Under the pieces are notes generated by a model, which saw only the letters and a list, made by a program, of their open reading frames with translations, ran no database searches and was not told the origin of the DNA. A stretch of 64,000 bases of DNA from Mesostigma viride (taxonomy: Eukaryota; Streptophyta; Mesostigmatophyceae; Mesostigmatales; Mesostigmataceae), in assembly GCA_009746045.1 (NCBI GenBank), contig RPFO01000106.1, forward strand, positions 1,783,211-1,847,210. Reading direction: 5' to 3'. Positions within the stretch are counted from its first letter, which is position 1; every line of letters starts with the position of its first letter. Made by a program: the position numbers and the translations under genes. Shown piece by piece: positions 33,971 to 45,813 of the stretch.

Positions 33971-34210
33971 CTCCGCGGCTCTAGCAGTGGGATCTGCCTA
34001 ACTCCCCTTCCCGCCCCTTTGCCTTCGCAGCCCTCGGGCTGTCGGAGAGAGAGCAACGGGTCGGCAGTGAGCCAGGGTCGCCCCGCCGGCCTCGCGCGGC
34101 CGCCTCCGAAACCTCCTCAGACTGCACGCATTTCTTATGCGTGCAGCTACTAAGACGCAGACTCATTCTACCTGGCCACCCGAGCCAACCGTCGGCGTCG
34201 CCTCGACGCG

Positions 34211-37200
34211 TTGGCAGGAAGAATCGAAACGGTGATTGAAAGCATAAGTCCCCAACCCGCCCCCCCTACCCCACCACCTCCACCCCCACCCCCATCACCA
34301 CCCTGCTCCATCTCCGCCCCCACCCCCGCCTGCACCCCCCTTTTCGGTCAACGCGCGCCCTTGGTCATCGCCACCTTCAACGCCCGCACGCTCCAACCCG
34401 ACGCTGACTGCTGTCACTGCCTGCGCAGTGACGACTGTCAGTGCCATCGAGTATCCAATCTTATTGGTTTCTGCATCGACAATAATATCGCCATCCTGGG
34501 AATCCAAGAACACAGGGCGCACTGCATCGGCCCGCGGATCAACTGCCCTTGCTGCTGACGACATCGACGGCTGGCGGTTCTACTACGGAGGCGGCGACGG
34601 CACCGGGAACGGGGGCGTCGGTCTCCTCTGCTCCCCGCTCGCCGTACGCCACATGGGCGAACCCCAGCTGGTCAACGCTCGGCTCCTTGTGGCCACTTTT
34701 CATTCGATGGAGGGCCACTCGACCTACGCCCTGACGGTGGGCGTTGGTTACGCACCCCACTCCGGCCACCCAGAACAAGACCGCAAGGACTTCTTTGCAG
34801 CGCTGGAGAACCTGGCGAACGGCATCCCTGGTCGCAACTACCTCGCTCTGCTGCTGGACGCCAACGCCACGCTACCACCGGGTACTGGCGGATGTCAGCA
34901 CGCCCCCAACGGTACGGTCTCCAATGCCAACACTGAACTTTTTGCTGATTTGCTTACGACATGCGATTTGGTCACTGCCAACACCCGCTTTCCACATAGT
35001 CCAGATGCTTTTGGTCACACACACCTCGCCAACTGGCACTGAACGCTGCATTGACTATGTTGTAATGCGCAAGCGTCATCAAGGATCTGTACTAGCTGCT
35101 CGCTCGCTCGCATGTGATCCCCCTGGTGCGCTCCGATCATCGCATCGTCACCGCCCGCATCCGCCTGCGATTCCCCTCGCCCTTTCGTAAGCACGTGGCA
35201 CCACCTGATTTGCGCACACTTCAGTTGCTTGAGAAATCTGACGACGCTCTGGAGGACTTCCCTGAAAAACGCGCCCACAAGCGCGCAGAGGCAGAGGCGT
35301 TCGTCGACGCGCTGGACATCCCGGCCAGCCACGCCCAGCTGTTCGCTGCCGGCCCGGCATCGGCCCTTCGGCACCTCGCTGACAAGCTGCCCGCGGCCGG
35401 GCCCTGCTGCCCCCCGCCGCCCGCCCCGCTTCACCAGCCTGCACCGGCTCCCCGCCGTCATCCAGGCCCGGCAAGCCCTGCGCGACAACAACGACCCCGC
35501 CCGCTACGCCCGCCTCAAAGCCGATTACCACTCGGCCATCCGGCAGGCGACCAAGGAGCAGGAGGACCTTCATGTCCGCGAGTACTTCGCCCACCTCAAG
35601 GACCAGCACGGCAAGTACGCCTGGACCCGCCTGCGTCACGCCCAACGGCCCGCCGGCGGCGCGCAGCCGGCGCCGCGGACGCTCTCTGGCTCACCGCAGC
35701 AGCAGCTCGACCAGTGGTATTCCTCCCAGTCCCGGCTGCTCGGCGCCCCCCGCCGCCTCCGCCGCTTGGCCCTCTGGCGGCCGCACGCCTGGCAGTAGCG
35801 CCTGCGGACGTCCCTGCGCCGCCCACGCCGCCCGCCGCTGAGCAGGACTACACGTACCCAGCCCTGACGGAACCCCTGGCCGACCCCAACGAGCTCCCGC
35901 CGTTCACCGAGCTCGAGCTGAGCACCGCCGCCAAGCAACTCCGCTTCTACGCCGCCGTTGGACCTGACCAGCTCCCAGCCCCGGTGATTAAGCTGACGGC
36001 GCTCACGGGGTTCCTGCTTGACGTCTGCAACCGGATCCTGCTTGCCGACGCGCCGCCGATTCCTGAGTGGCAGCACAGCTACCGTATTATGCTGTACAAA
36101 AACAAAGGTTCCCCTGATGACGACCCCGCCAACTACAGAGGAGTCTGCATCCAGAGCGCCGCACTCAAGTTGTTCATGCGCATGATCCTCAACCGCCTTC
36201 GTTCTGCTCTCGACTGTCACCTTGGGGAAAGTCAAATGGGCTTCCGTCCTGGGCGCAACACCGTCATGGCCATCTTCGTCGCGCGTCGCCTCTTCGAGGA
36301 AATCGCTCTCCTGCAACCTGGTGAGTTTCCCGCCATCCTGATCTTCGTCGACTTCATCAAGGCTTTTGATTCTGTCCTCTGGGACGCTCTATGGGCTGTA
36401 CTTGCTCGCGCTCGCGTCCCCACTCCCCTGATTACCGTCATCCGCACGCTGTATGAGGGGTCGACCACTTCGGTGCGCACTCAACACGGCATTACCCCGC
36501 CCTGCCCACTGCAGACCGGCGTCTGGCAGGGTTGCGTCCTGTCGCCGTACCTGTTTATTATTGTCGTGGATTATGTTATGCGCCAGGCACGTGCTCGCTT
36601 TGCTAGCATTGCAGGCCGTGCCCCTGGCCTAGCGATCACGAACGAGCTTGGGGAAGGGGGGCCGACTAACAAGCAGAATTTACTAGCTGACCTCATTTAT
36701 GCCGACGACGACATCACGCTCATCGAGAAGCCGGAGTCTGCCCAACTTTGGCTGGACTGCCTGGCGCTCGAGGCTCGGGCGGTTGGTCTAGAAATCAGCC
36801 CCAAAACGGAGGCCCTGGCCCTCGGCATGGCAGGGCCCCCACCCACACTCCGCCTCTTAGACGATGCCGAGGTCAACTACCCTCCTTCAGGCCGCTTCAA
36901 GCTGCTCGGCAGTTGGCTTCCCGACTGCGAGGACGACATGACGACACGGATCGGCATGGCGTGGGCGCACCTCCATGACCACCGCCGCTGGTGGAGCAAC
37001 CCCGCCCTACCCCGGATCGTCAAGCGTGACCTCTTCAAGGTCGTCATTCTGACGATCCTGACCGGCCTACGGTGCCGAGACGTGGACACTGACGCAGGAG
37101 CTGGAGCAACGACTCGACGGCACCGTCACCAAGATGCTGCGCCAGGCCCTTAACATCCCCCTTGGTTTGCACATTAGTAATGAGGATTTGTTCGCTGATT

Positions 37201-37575
37201 TGCCCTATGTTTCCAACATTATTAGGCACAGGCGCCTGGGCCTAGCCGGGCACCTGGCCCGCACAGATCAGGTAGATACATCAGATAGACTAGCTGGCAC
37301 CAAGCCCGGCCGCCCAGCCTGGGCGATATGTCCTCACCTGGCGTGCCCCCGGCCGCGCGCGGCAGGGCCGCCACCCGTGGACTTTTCGTGATAGACTTGG
37401 CATGGACATGTGCTACACTAGACGTGACGGGCTCACCCCCGGGCAGCCTCCTGGTTTGTCTGTAATATGGAGGCAGATGGTGCGCAAGGATAGATGGCAA
37501 GTAGTGATGAAGGAGACCACCCCCAAGCCTGTGGGGGCTCCGCGTGCGGTGACCAAGTACATATGGCATTCATAG
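34211..37575 (+). pseudogene. LINE ORF2 (endonuclease and reverse transcriptase), frameshifted
   Basis: Non-LTR retrotransposon polyprotein with an apurinic-type endonuclease followed by reverse transcriptase. Endonuclease motifs in order: VIATFNARTL, GIQEHR, LLLDANA, CIDYVVM and VRSDHRIVTARI. Reverse transcriptase motifs: YRIMLYKNKGSPDDDPANYR, GFRPGRNT, FVDFIKAFDSV, GVWQGCVLSPYLF and the catalytic IYADDDITLIEKP at about 36700. After it come TWTLTQELEQRL and RRLGLAGHLAR, then a C-terminal block with RKDRWQVVM, stop at 37573-37575. The frame changes at about 34560, 35040, 35110, 35400, 35800 and 37080, so it cannot encode one intact protein. Proline-rich low complexity marks the start. The catalytic motifs are intact, so inactivation is fairly recent. 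Confidence 0.9.
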
Positions 37576-37710
37576 CGATTCGGGCCGTGGTGCCCACACC
37601 CAGGCTGTAACTAGGACCTAGATAGCTTACACCATCCATTCCATCCCATATGTTCCCCTCCCACTGAGGACTTATGCTCACGTGACGCAGTCACGTGTCT
37701 ATTATTAATT
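37576..37710 (+). mobile_element. LINE 3' UTR and terminal module
   Basis: 3' untranslated end of the plus-strand LINE. It runs from the stop at 37575 to GAGGACTTATGCTCACGTGA, CGCAGT and a TATTATTAATTA tail. The same end is found at 33660, 55861 and 59303. Confidence 0.7.
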
Positions 37711-39180
37711 ATGCGTCCATGCCTAGCCTATCACGGAAAGTCTGGAGTAGTCGGATGGCGACCCGGTCGTGCGCGGCCTGGTGCACGCCATGTGAGGATC
37801 GACAAAACTAACGCCCGGGATGTGCGGGCTTGCATGCCAGCGATCGAGTCTACTGATCCAATGTCGGTCTACCTTATCTGTGCGCGAACCAGGTGCCCGG
37901 CTAGGCCCAGGCGCCTACTACATATATACGATGTGGGAAACGTATGGCAAATAAATCAGCGTGCAAATCCTTACATATTGCTAATGTGCAAACCATGCAT
38001 GCAAAGGGGCCGGATATTAAATGCCTTGCGCAGCATTCTTGAGTGAAACTGCCGTCGAGTCGTTTAATCTCCAGCTCCTGCCGCGCCAGCGTTCACGTCT
38101 AGGCGCGCCGTAGGTCAGGATAGTACTAGACTACAAGGACTAGTCATGGAATGACGACCTTGATGAACATGCAAGCCGGCGCGCTTGACAATCCTGGAGG
38201 GTAGCTAGGGCGGGGTTGCTCCACCAGCGGCAGTGGTCATGGATCGAGTTGCGCGCCCATGCCATGCCTATCCCCGGGTGGTCATGTCATCCTCACAGTC
38301 GGGAAGCCAAAGTTGCCTAGCAACTTGAAGCGGTCTGAAGTAGGGTAATTTACCTCGGTGTCGTCTAAGAGTCGGAGTGGGGGCGGGTGCCCGACCAGAC
38401 CGAGGGCCATGCAGGGTCTCCGTACGTTTGTGGGCTGCATGATTTCTAGACGGCCAACAGCATGAGCCTCGCAAGTGCCAGGCAGTCCAGCCAAAGTTGG
38501 GCAGACTTCGGCTTCTCAATGAGCGTGATGTCGTCGGCATTGATCAATGAGGTAAGCTGGTAAATTCTGCTGGTTGGTCTGTCCGGCCCCCGGCTAGTTC
38601 CCCAAGCTCGTTCGTGATCACTAGACCAGCTAGGTGCGCGGCCAGCCATGCAGCAGAGCAAAGCGGGCAGGTGCCTAGCTGGCGCATAACATAATCCACT
38701 ACAATAATGGACAGGTACAACCTGACGGGACGGAACCCTGCCATACGCCAGTCTGCAGTGGACATGGTGGGGTAATTAGAGCCGTGTTGATTGAGCGCCC
38801 ACCGTGAGGTGGTCGATCGACCCCTCGTACATCGTGCGGATGACAGTAATCATGCAGGGGAGTGGGGACGCGAGCGCGAGCAAGGATAGCCCAGATAGAG
38901 CGGCCCAGAGGACAGAGTCAGAAGCGTTGATGAAGTCGAAGAAGATCAGGACACCAGATTGCAGTCCTGCATGAGCACGATTTCCTCGCAGAGACGGCGC
39001 GCACTGCGAAGATGGCCATGAGTGAGGGTGTTGCGCCCAGGACGAAAGCCCATTTGACGCTCCACACTAAGTGACGGTCGCGAGCAGAACGAAGACGGTT
39101 AAGCATTATGCGCTTGAACAACTTGCATGAGTGTGGTGCTCTGGATGCACACTACTCGGTAGTTGCATGGCGGGGTCGTC
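37711..39180 (-). pseudogene. Decayed LINE ORF2 copy, inverted relative to its neighbour
   Basis: Minus-strand fragments recognisable against the plus-strand LINE include LNRLRSARDRHLV, NADDITLIEKPKSAQLWLDC (the catalytic YADDD has become NADD) and FPTVRMT. A distal part, about 38040-37850, matches the HISNEDLFADLPYVSNII block with stops. Many stops and frameshifts are present. It meets the plus-strand copy tail to tail at about 37.7 kb. Confidence 0.8.
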
Positions 39181-39309
39181 AGGGGAATGCTACTTTACGG
39201 TAAGTACTATAACGCTAGCTTATATGAGTTCATTCCGAGTGCTATAATCTCTAAGCTAGCTATCCTATTCCATGTGCAGTCGCCCCCACCTAGACAAGTT
39301 CTGCTCTAT

Positions 39310-39339
39310 CCCGGCCCCCGGGGGAGCCCGGGGGCCGGG
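39310..39339. repeat. GC hairpin, 13-bp stem and 4-nt loop
   Basis: CCCGGCCCCCGGG, GGAG, CCCGGGGGCCGGG: perfect stem. No flanking U-run or gene end, so no terminator role is claimed. Confidence 0.85.
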
Positions 39340-39359
39340 GCTTCCACGGTTTGTTGTTG

Positions 39360-40183
39360 ACATAAAGGTCCCTGCCCCACCAGAAAGTGCAGTTGGAAAA
39401 AGAACATATAATGACATATTAAAATGTATGTTTGCAATACTATGCGAGGATCCTGCGAAATTATTTGAAAAAGATTATAGCATACTCTTCTGTGAGAGTA
39501 AATACGACTATGCTAGTACTTAGAGTGGTAGAATGTTCATGGCATGTTGCCGACAGCCCATCCCTGTAGCTGCCAGGCCACAAAATACTCGGCACTCCAC
39601 ATGTGACAAATAAATAAAAATGTAATGGCAAGATGCGACATCCCAAACTCCTGGCAAAGTATCACCCGGGCTGAATCATTAGCACCCAAAGTTGGAGCTT
39701 TCCACTTGACCCTTTCAAAGATGAACACGGTGACGGGGATCGTAGGCAACTTGTGGACACTACCACCTCCCATTCACAGCGCTTGAAGCAGGCGTTACAG
39801 GACTCTACCTCAGAATATCCATGGCAATCCAGAAGCCTAGGAGTGGAAGTTCGCTTTTTGTCAATGGCTGTTCTCAGGCCGCATCACACTTGCATCCCCA
39901 GGGGCCACGGGGCCACCACCCCGTTGGATGTCACTATGTACAGAACAACATGTTGCCTGTTTTCGCACCCCCTGTCGGCACATGCCGATAGAAAGGATGC
40001 TGCCACCCGTGTGTAGGGGTTTTGTTTCGTTTACCAGAGCCCACAGGCAGTACATCATGTGCCTTTTGTCACCTCGAGGGAGGCCCACTAGCCCAGATGC
40101 TTGTGCAAATTATACGTCTGCACCAGTGAGAGGGGCTGTTGCTGGTGGATATATATATCTCTAGTCGGGATACACTCGGGCTG
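39360..40183. other. Region without recognised genes downstream of the coiled-coil gene
   Basis: It contains a short plus-strand ORF ending at 39523 (FVVDIKVPAPPES, then lysine- and phenylalanine-rich residues to KYDYAST) whose AT-rich composition differs from the GC-rich exons nearby. No motif or splice support was found. The 3' UTR of the minus-strand coiled-coil gene must lie within this stretch. Confidence 0.4.
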
Positions 40184-43100
40184 TCATTGGTGGGAATATA
40201 GGCTGGGGAGACGGGCGCTGACGGGCCCGGACCCCCCTGGGGCGCCCCAGTTCATCTGCTTCGAGACAGGGGCGGGAACAACCGCCCTTGGCATCGGCAC
40301 TGCAGCAGGGAACGGAGCCGACGGTGCCTGGCCCATCCCCGCCCCATGCTCAAACGCCTCCCGGCCCCCATCCATCACCATCGGAGTCGCCATACATGTA
40401 TCTTCAGACCTGGACCGCCCCCGTGCACTGCCCAAGGGGGCCATGGCCGGAGGGTACGGTACGTCCACGCTGCCCATCCGGCGCAGGCCGGGGCTCGGGG
40501 GTGACAGGGGCCCTGTGGGGGAGAGCGGGCCAGGGGGAGAGAAGGCGCCAGGTGGGGACAGGGTCCCACCGGAGCTCACAGCGCCAGAGCCGATGCGTTT
40601 CAGCTTGGTCGGGAACGCGCCACCTGTCATGAGCGGGTTCCCTTGCGGCCGGGAGGGGTCCACAAGGCGCGCCGGTTGGGGCCGCGAGTCGGTCAAGCTC
40701 CCCTGACAAAAATAGACCATGGACACGCGGCGAGGAGAGAGCGCGTTGGGTGAGAATGAGTCAGTGGCGGCCACCAGCAGAAGACGCTGCCGTGCTTCAA
40801 TGGCACTTAAGAGTATTTCAAGCAGGCATGTATGTACATGGTTTGCCTCTAATGTATTCACATCGCAAGAGACCACAATTAGTTAAGACCACATCCAAAT
40901 AGTATAATATTATGATACCAACGAGGCACCCACGGGCTTCCCTCACGAGACACACAAGTACGAGTATAAGCGCGTAAGTACAAGCATAGAACTGCTACAC
41001 GTGAAATAATGGAAGCAACACCTACGCTCACCTCGCATGACACAGCATACGACTAATGCCAACACACGTGTAATAATGAAAGCAATTGATAAGCTCACCC
41101 CGCATGACACAGCATACGACTAATACCAACACACGTGTAATTATGAAAGCAATACCTAAGCTCACCTCGCATGACACAGCATACGACGAATACCAATACA
41201 CGTGTAATAATGAAAGCAATTTATAAGCTCACCTCGCGAGACATGCCGCTCCGACCTGGTCCCCCCGCCGACCCCGACGGTACGGATCCCATCTCCCCGT
41301 GCTCCCTCAGCGGTGACGGCGTCCTCAGCGCCGCCGCCATCGCCACCCCGCTCTGCTGGTGCTGGTATACAGGCGACAGCATCGGCGAGTGCGAGCGGTA
41401 GCTCAGGTGGCTCGGGGACGACCCGGCGCCAGGTGGCGACGCCGGGTTGGATCCGGTCGAGCGCGCGGTGCTGGGGCATGTCCCTGGGAGGCCCTGGTGG
41501 TTGGGCACGTGCAGCGGCGCCAGCTCGTTGATCTCGCGTATCCGAGCCTCCTTGCGGTGGATCTTGATGTTGGCCCCTTTGAGCATGTCCTCGTACGCCG
41601 CCACCTTCCTGGGGGGTACAAGGCCGAGGGCGAAGAATGGAGCAAACGAGCAGCACAGAATCGCAGTGTCAAGATGACAGGGGTATGATACACCGCCACT
41701 GTCGTGGGGGTGTGGGGGGGTATGTAAGCAATTCGAGTACAATGGAAAGGGAAGCGAGGAGCGTGGAGGTTAAGTTGGAGGGGGTAGAAAGGAGCAAAAC
41801 AAGGTGTGCAGGATTGCAGTGTCGGGACCGGGGGGCCAAAGTACACCGTCACTTTCCCTGGGGCCGTTGACACAGGATCTGGGCATGAAAGTTGGATGGG
41901 GAAGCGAGGAGCGAAACGACAGGGATTGCCAGGTCAGGGTCCGCAGGGTTTGGTATAATACATGGGACCCATGGCAGCAAGCGAGGCCAGAGCGCAAGCG
42001 GTAAGAGCTGCAGGTACAGAGGGAGGTCGAGGAATTGTGGGGTGAGAGCAATCCCCCCGTTACAGAGAGCAGCCATAAGAAGCCAGGGTTAAAAGATGGA
42101 CGCAGAAGAGCTGGGGCGACTGCACACACTCATCGTCAGTACAATGTAATGTCTAGTCACCCGTAGTCCGCCAGGCAAGCGAGACAGCTGTCTCGTAGAT
42201 GCCCCTCATGAAGGCCAACCCTGATGCAAGCTTGCCAACCCTGATGCAAGCTTGCCAACCCTGATGCAAGCTTGTTAACCCAAACATTCCCTTGGCCTCT
42301 CCACTTAATCTCCGCCAATGCCCCCCTCACCGTCCCATCTCCACTCATCCCCTTCTCCTCACTATTCCATCGGCACTACTCCCCTTCTCCTCACCGTCCC
42401 ATCTGCACTCATCCCCTCCTCATCACCGTGCCATCTGCACTAACCCCCTTATCCTCACCGCTCGATCTGCAGCAACCCCCATCTCCTCACACTTCCATCT
42501 GCACTACCCCCTCCTCCTCACCGTGCCATCTGCTCCAACCCCCATCTCCTCACCGCTCCATCTGCACTACCCCCCTTCTCCTCACACTGCCATCTGCACT
42601 GACCCACTCCTCAAACTGCCATCGTCACCTCCCGTACTCCAACCCCCCCTTATTTTCTCACCGTTCCATGTCCGCACACTTGTCGCTGTACATGCGGTTC
42701 ACTTCTGCCAAACGCGCGTTCGACTCGTCGGCCAGCCGCAGCTTCTGGGTGGCGTTCGCCAGCTCGCTGCGCAGCCCCTCGCGCTCCTCCACCACCACCA
42801 GGTTGTCGGCCTCAGCCGCATGCAGCCGCTGGGCCAGCTCGTTGGCATGATTCTGCCAGTCGCACGCCTGCTGGCGAATGACCTCCACTTCTTGCAACCT
42901 GGGGTAAGATGTGTGTGTGTAGGAGGGGGGATGGCGGGGGGGGAGGGAAGTGCCGGGGGGGAAAGGAAGAGGAGGAAAAGGGGGAGAAACAAAAGTTTTA
43001 AGATCTTGTATGTCATCACTCTGTGCTTTAAGGTGCTAGATGACACAGCAAGGAACCTCCTTGAGAAGCTAAGGTTGTATGTCTGCGCTAGTGATAACAG

Positions 43101-45813
43101 CATGTGTTCATCTGTCATAGTTGATGTGCACGATGTGGGTGATAAGCTGTTGCGGAGCTTCCGCTCATACCTTCCGTAACGCCCTGCATTCTCAAAAGAC
43201 AGGCATCACCACATGAAGGGCAAAATGAACCTGGCAAGGGCAACGTATACGCCATACGCCGCTCTGAATAGCTCGACTATCTGCCACCATTTCTACTTGG
43301 AACCGGAATAAAAACATCTCCACCCGCATAATCTTTCCTTGCGACCTCAATGACCTGCCACCCTCTTTACTACCACCATCTCTTCGTAAACATTTCTGAT
43401 CGCAAACTACTCACGACCCCGTCATTTGCATCGTCTTGCCACCCCAGCAAAACAGATCCCCTTCACCTGACACCACAGACTTCTCTCCCTGTTACCACTC
43501 TCATGTTGACCACCCACATCACTCTCATGTTGACCACCCACATCACTCTCATGTTGACCACCCACATCACTCTCACATTAGCCACTGTAGCCACTGTAGC
43601 CACTCTCACATTGACCCCCCATTATCCCCATAACAGTGGCCACTCACTTCTCGGTCATCGTCTCTGCTTGCGTCCCGAACAACTCCAGCTGCTGCCGCAG
43701 CGCCGCGTTCTGGTCCGCGTACGCCTTGAGGGAGGCGTCCAGGTCGCCCACCTCACGGCGCGCGCGCGACAGCTGGCTACGCTCTTCGGCCAGCTGCGTC
43801 GCCAGGCCATCCGCGCGCACACACACCTGCGCGTGCTCCTGTTCCAGGGCAGACTTGTCACGGCTGGCGGCCTGGTGGTGGCGGTGTGCATGTCGGGGGA
43901 AGATTTTGAAAAACAGTGGAGGAGGTTAATACAGTTGCTAGGGGGCGACTTACACGGGATGTGAGTAGGTCTAGTACAGGGGTAAATAGGCGTTGATAGG
44001 GAAGTTCATGGGAAAGATGGGGGTGTTCATAGGGGTTTTTGGGGGGGAAGAGGGGCCCAACTTGTGGGCAGACAAGGACGGGAGAAAGGATCTCTGTTGA
44101 AGTCTAGGCTACAAGTCTCCAGCAACACCACAGGGTCGCTGTCATATCATCTTTCACGTGGTTGGAATGGCCGGGTTGTGAGCGGCGGCTACACTTTCTT
44201 GTTGAGGTTTGTACTGCAAGTTGAACCAATATGGGTTGCCAGGGAGGGAGATGGAGATGAAATTAGGCTAACACCCTAGCTGTGCTGCATCAACTGTATC
44301 CACTGTATCCACTGTATCAACTGTATCCACTGTATCAACTGTATCAACTGTGTCAACTGTATCAACTGTATCAACTGTATCAACTGTATCAACTGTATCA
44401 ACTGTATCAACTGTATCAACTGTATCAACTGTATCAACTGTATCAACTGTATCAACTGTATCAACTGTATCAACTGTATCAACTGTATCAACTGTATCAA
44501 CTGTATCAACTGTATCAACTGTATCAACTGTATCAACTGTATCAACTGTATCAACTGTATCAACTGTATCAACTGTATCAACTGTATCGATATGAACAAC
44601 ATTACTAACTAATTTAACCAATATAACCAATATTACCAATATTATACCAATACTCTACTACTGCTTATATCATCGCCGCACTGACAGCATCACAATGCTC
44701 CCCCAATATCCATGCTTTCCCAACATCGATGAGACAACCAGAGACCACAATATGGCTATATGGCAGGCAGGGATTAGTAAGAGGCAACGTAAGAATATGG
44801 ATGTACAGCAGACAGCTGGGAAGATCAGTTGTTGGGCATTGGTGGATCCATCCCTGGCCAAGCTTATATTGTTGACCCTAAGCTTGGAATCGGCGCGACT
44901 ATGCCAAGTGGCTGAAGATTAACATCCCAATCCCGACGTGAAGCAGGCAGGTCATCAGAGCATGGCTTGCTCACAGGCAACAGCTCCAAACGACACATAC
45001 ATATAACACTCACATTCCGCAAGCAAAAGCCACCAGCAAGCCTACAGCCCGAGCTCGTGGGAACACCCCCAGCATGCTGTCTGGGACTTAGTCACACTGG
45101 AATGGGTAGCATAAAACGGCTTTTTCCTTAGGCAGATTGCCACCTGTTGGCACCTTGCCACCTGCCCCTGCAGCGGCTTGCCATCTTACCTTATGCGAAG
45201 GTTTTATCTGGGTAGTCATGCATAAGTGCTGTGGCATAGCAAAATATGAGCGGCAATGATGACAACTTGGGGAGAGCGAGAAAGGCATGCTCACGTCACC
45301 CGGCTCTTGTCCTGTACATTTGCGCGCATCTCCAGGCTGCGAGTTTGATAGCTACGCAGCTATCGACTACGCAGACCTGGGAATAGAATCGAAAAGTACG
45401 ATGCTAACAAAATCTTCAGAATTTTCTAGAGACCCTAACGGCTACCGGATGGTGGCAGGGGCGCATGATGTCGCTCCAGGATTTGTGTCCAGCCAGCTAG
45501 CACGCTAGCTGCCGGCGGACGTACTCTGGGCTGTCTGCATTCTCGCTACCTTCCTCACCTCTAGTAAGGCGTCGCGCTCTTCAATAGATTGCCGTTGCTC
45601 TGCCACCTGGTTCTCCAGTTGCTTAGCATAATCTTCTTTTGCTGCAAGCCTTTGTTTCAATGTCTCCCGTTCTCGCTCCAGGGAAGCATTTCGGAGGTTT
45701 GTAGTGTGGAGGACGGTTGCCTGCACCCGGGCTTCGTCCATATCCACCGGCATTACGACCCCAGCCATGTCGGCAGGGGTGGAGCCAGCCCCTCTGCCGC
45801 CTGGCCTAACCAT
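40184..45813 (-). CDS. Coiled-coil protein of unknown function, complete
   Basis: Minus-strand exons 45813-45559, 43871-43648, 42898-42662, 41608-41233 and 40702-40184 join in phase to 1611 bp (536 residues). Residues about 30-270 are heptad-rich coiled coil: RERETLKQRLAAKEDYAKQL, LAEERSQLSRARREVGDLDA, LQEVEVIRQQACDWQNHANE, KVAAYEDMLKGANIKIHRKE and RIREINELAPLH. The C-terminal half is disordered and rich in Pro, Ser, Gly and Ala, with many Ser-Pro pairs (SPMLSPVYQH, LSPPGAFSPPGPLSPTGPLS), which could be proline-directed phosphosites. It ends LPSLYSHQ. No enzyme motif is visible; centrosomal, ciliary or vesicle-tether roles are possible but unsupported. The start is the first ATG of the only open 5' exon. 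Introns 3 and 4 contain tandem copies of the preceding splice donors; intron 1 holds a 9-bp array. It is divergent from SUOX. Confidence 0.82.
41035..41232 (-). repeat. Three 66-bp tandem copies of the exon 4 donor region
   Basis: Exon 4 of the coiled-coil gene ends CGCGAG|GTGAGCTTA. Three following 66-bp units each contain TGTCATGCGAGGTGAGCTTA (or GCGGGGTGAGC, GCGAGGTGAGCGTA) plus TTACACGTGT. The splice donor is thus present four times in tandem. Confidence 0.9.
42318..42661 (-). repeat. About ten tandem copies of the exon 3 end plus donor (30-bp unit)
   Basis: Exon 3 ends GACATGGAACG|GTGAGAAAA. The intron continues with units of the form GCAGATGGNNCGGTGAGGAG followed by A(A/T)GGGGG. At least five copies keep CGGTGAGG exactly; others read AGTGTGAGG or ATAGTGAGG. 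On the plus strand it appears as a C-rich repeat with false ORFs. Confidence 0.9.
43495..43625. repeat. 24-bp tandem repeat
   Basis: Three to four copies of CACTCTCATGTTGACCACCC, then shorter ACTGTAGCC copies, just downstream of the exon 2 donor of the coiled-coil gene. On the gene strand the units contain GTGAGAGTG or ATGAGAGTG, weakly donor-like. Confidence 0.8.
44285..44590. repeat. 9-bp TGTATCAAC minisatellite, about 33 copies
   Basis: Near-perfect 9-bp array in intron 1 of the coiled-coil gene, with TCC and GTC variants at the left end. It is open in every frame (VDT, STV and QLYQLYQ patterns), an artefact of the 9-bp period. Confidence 0.95.

Noticed and set aside
35596-36316. Minus-strand ORFs opposite the LINE reverse transcriptase
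   Set aside because: GC-rich antisense shadows of ORF2 with no motifs of their own.
39310-39339. GC hairpin as a transcription terminator
   Set aside because: No U-run and the host is a eukaryote; kept only as an inverted repeat.
44268-44639. VDT, STV and QLYQLYQ repeat ORFs
   Set aside because: 9-bp periodicity keeps every frame open; located in an intron of the coiled-coil gene.
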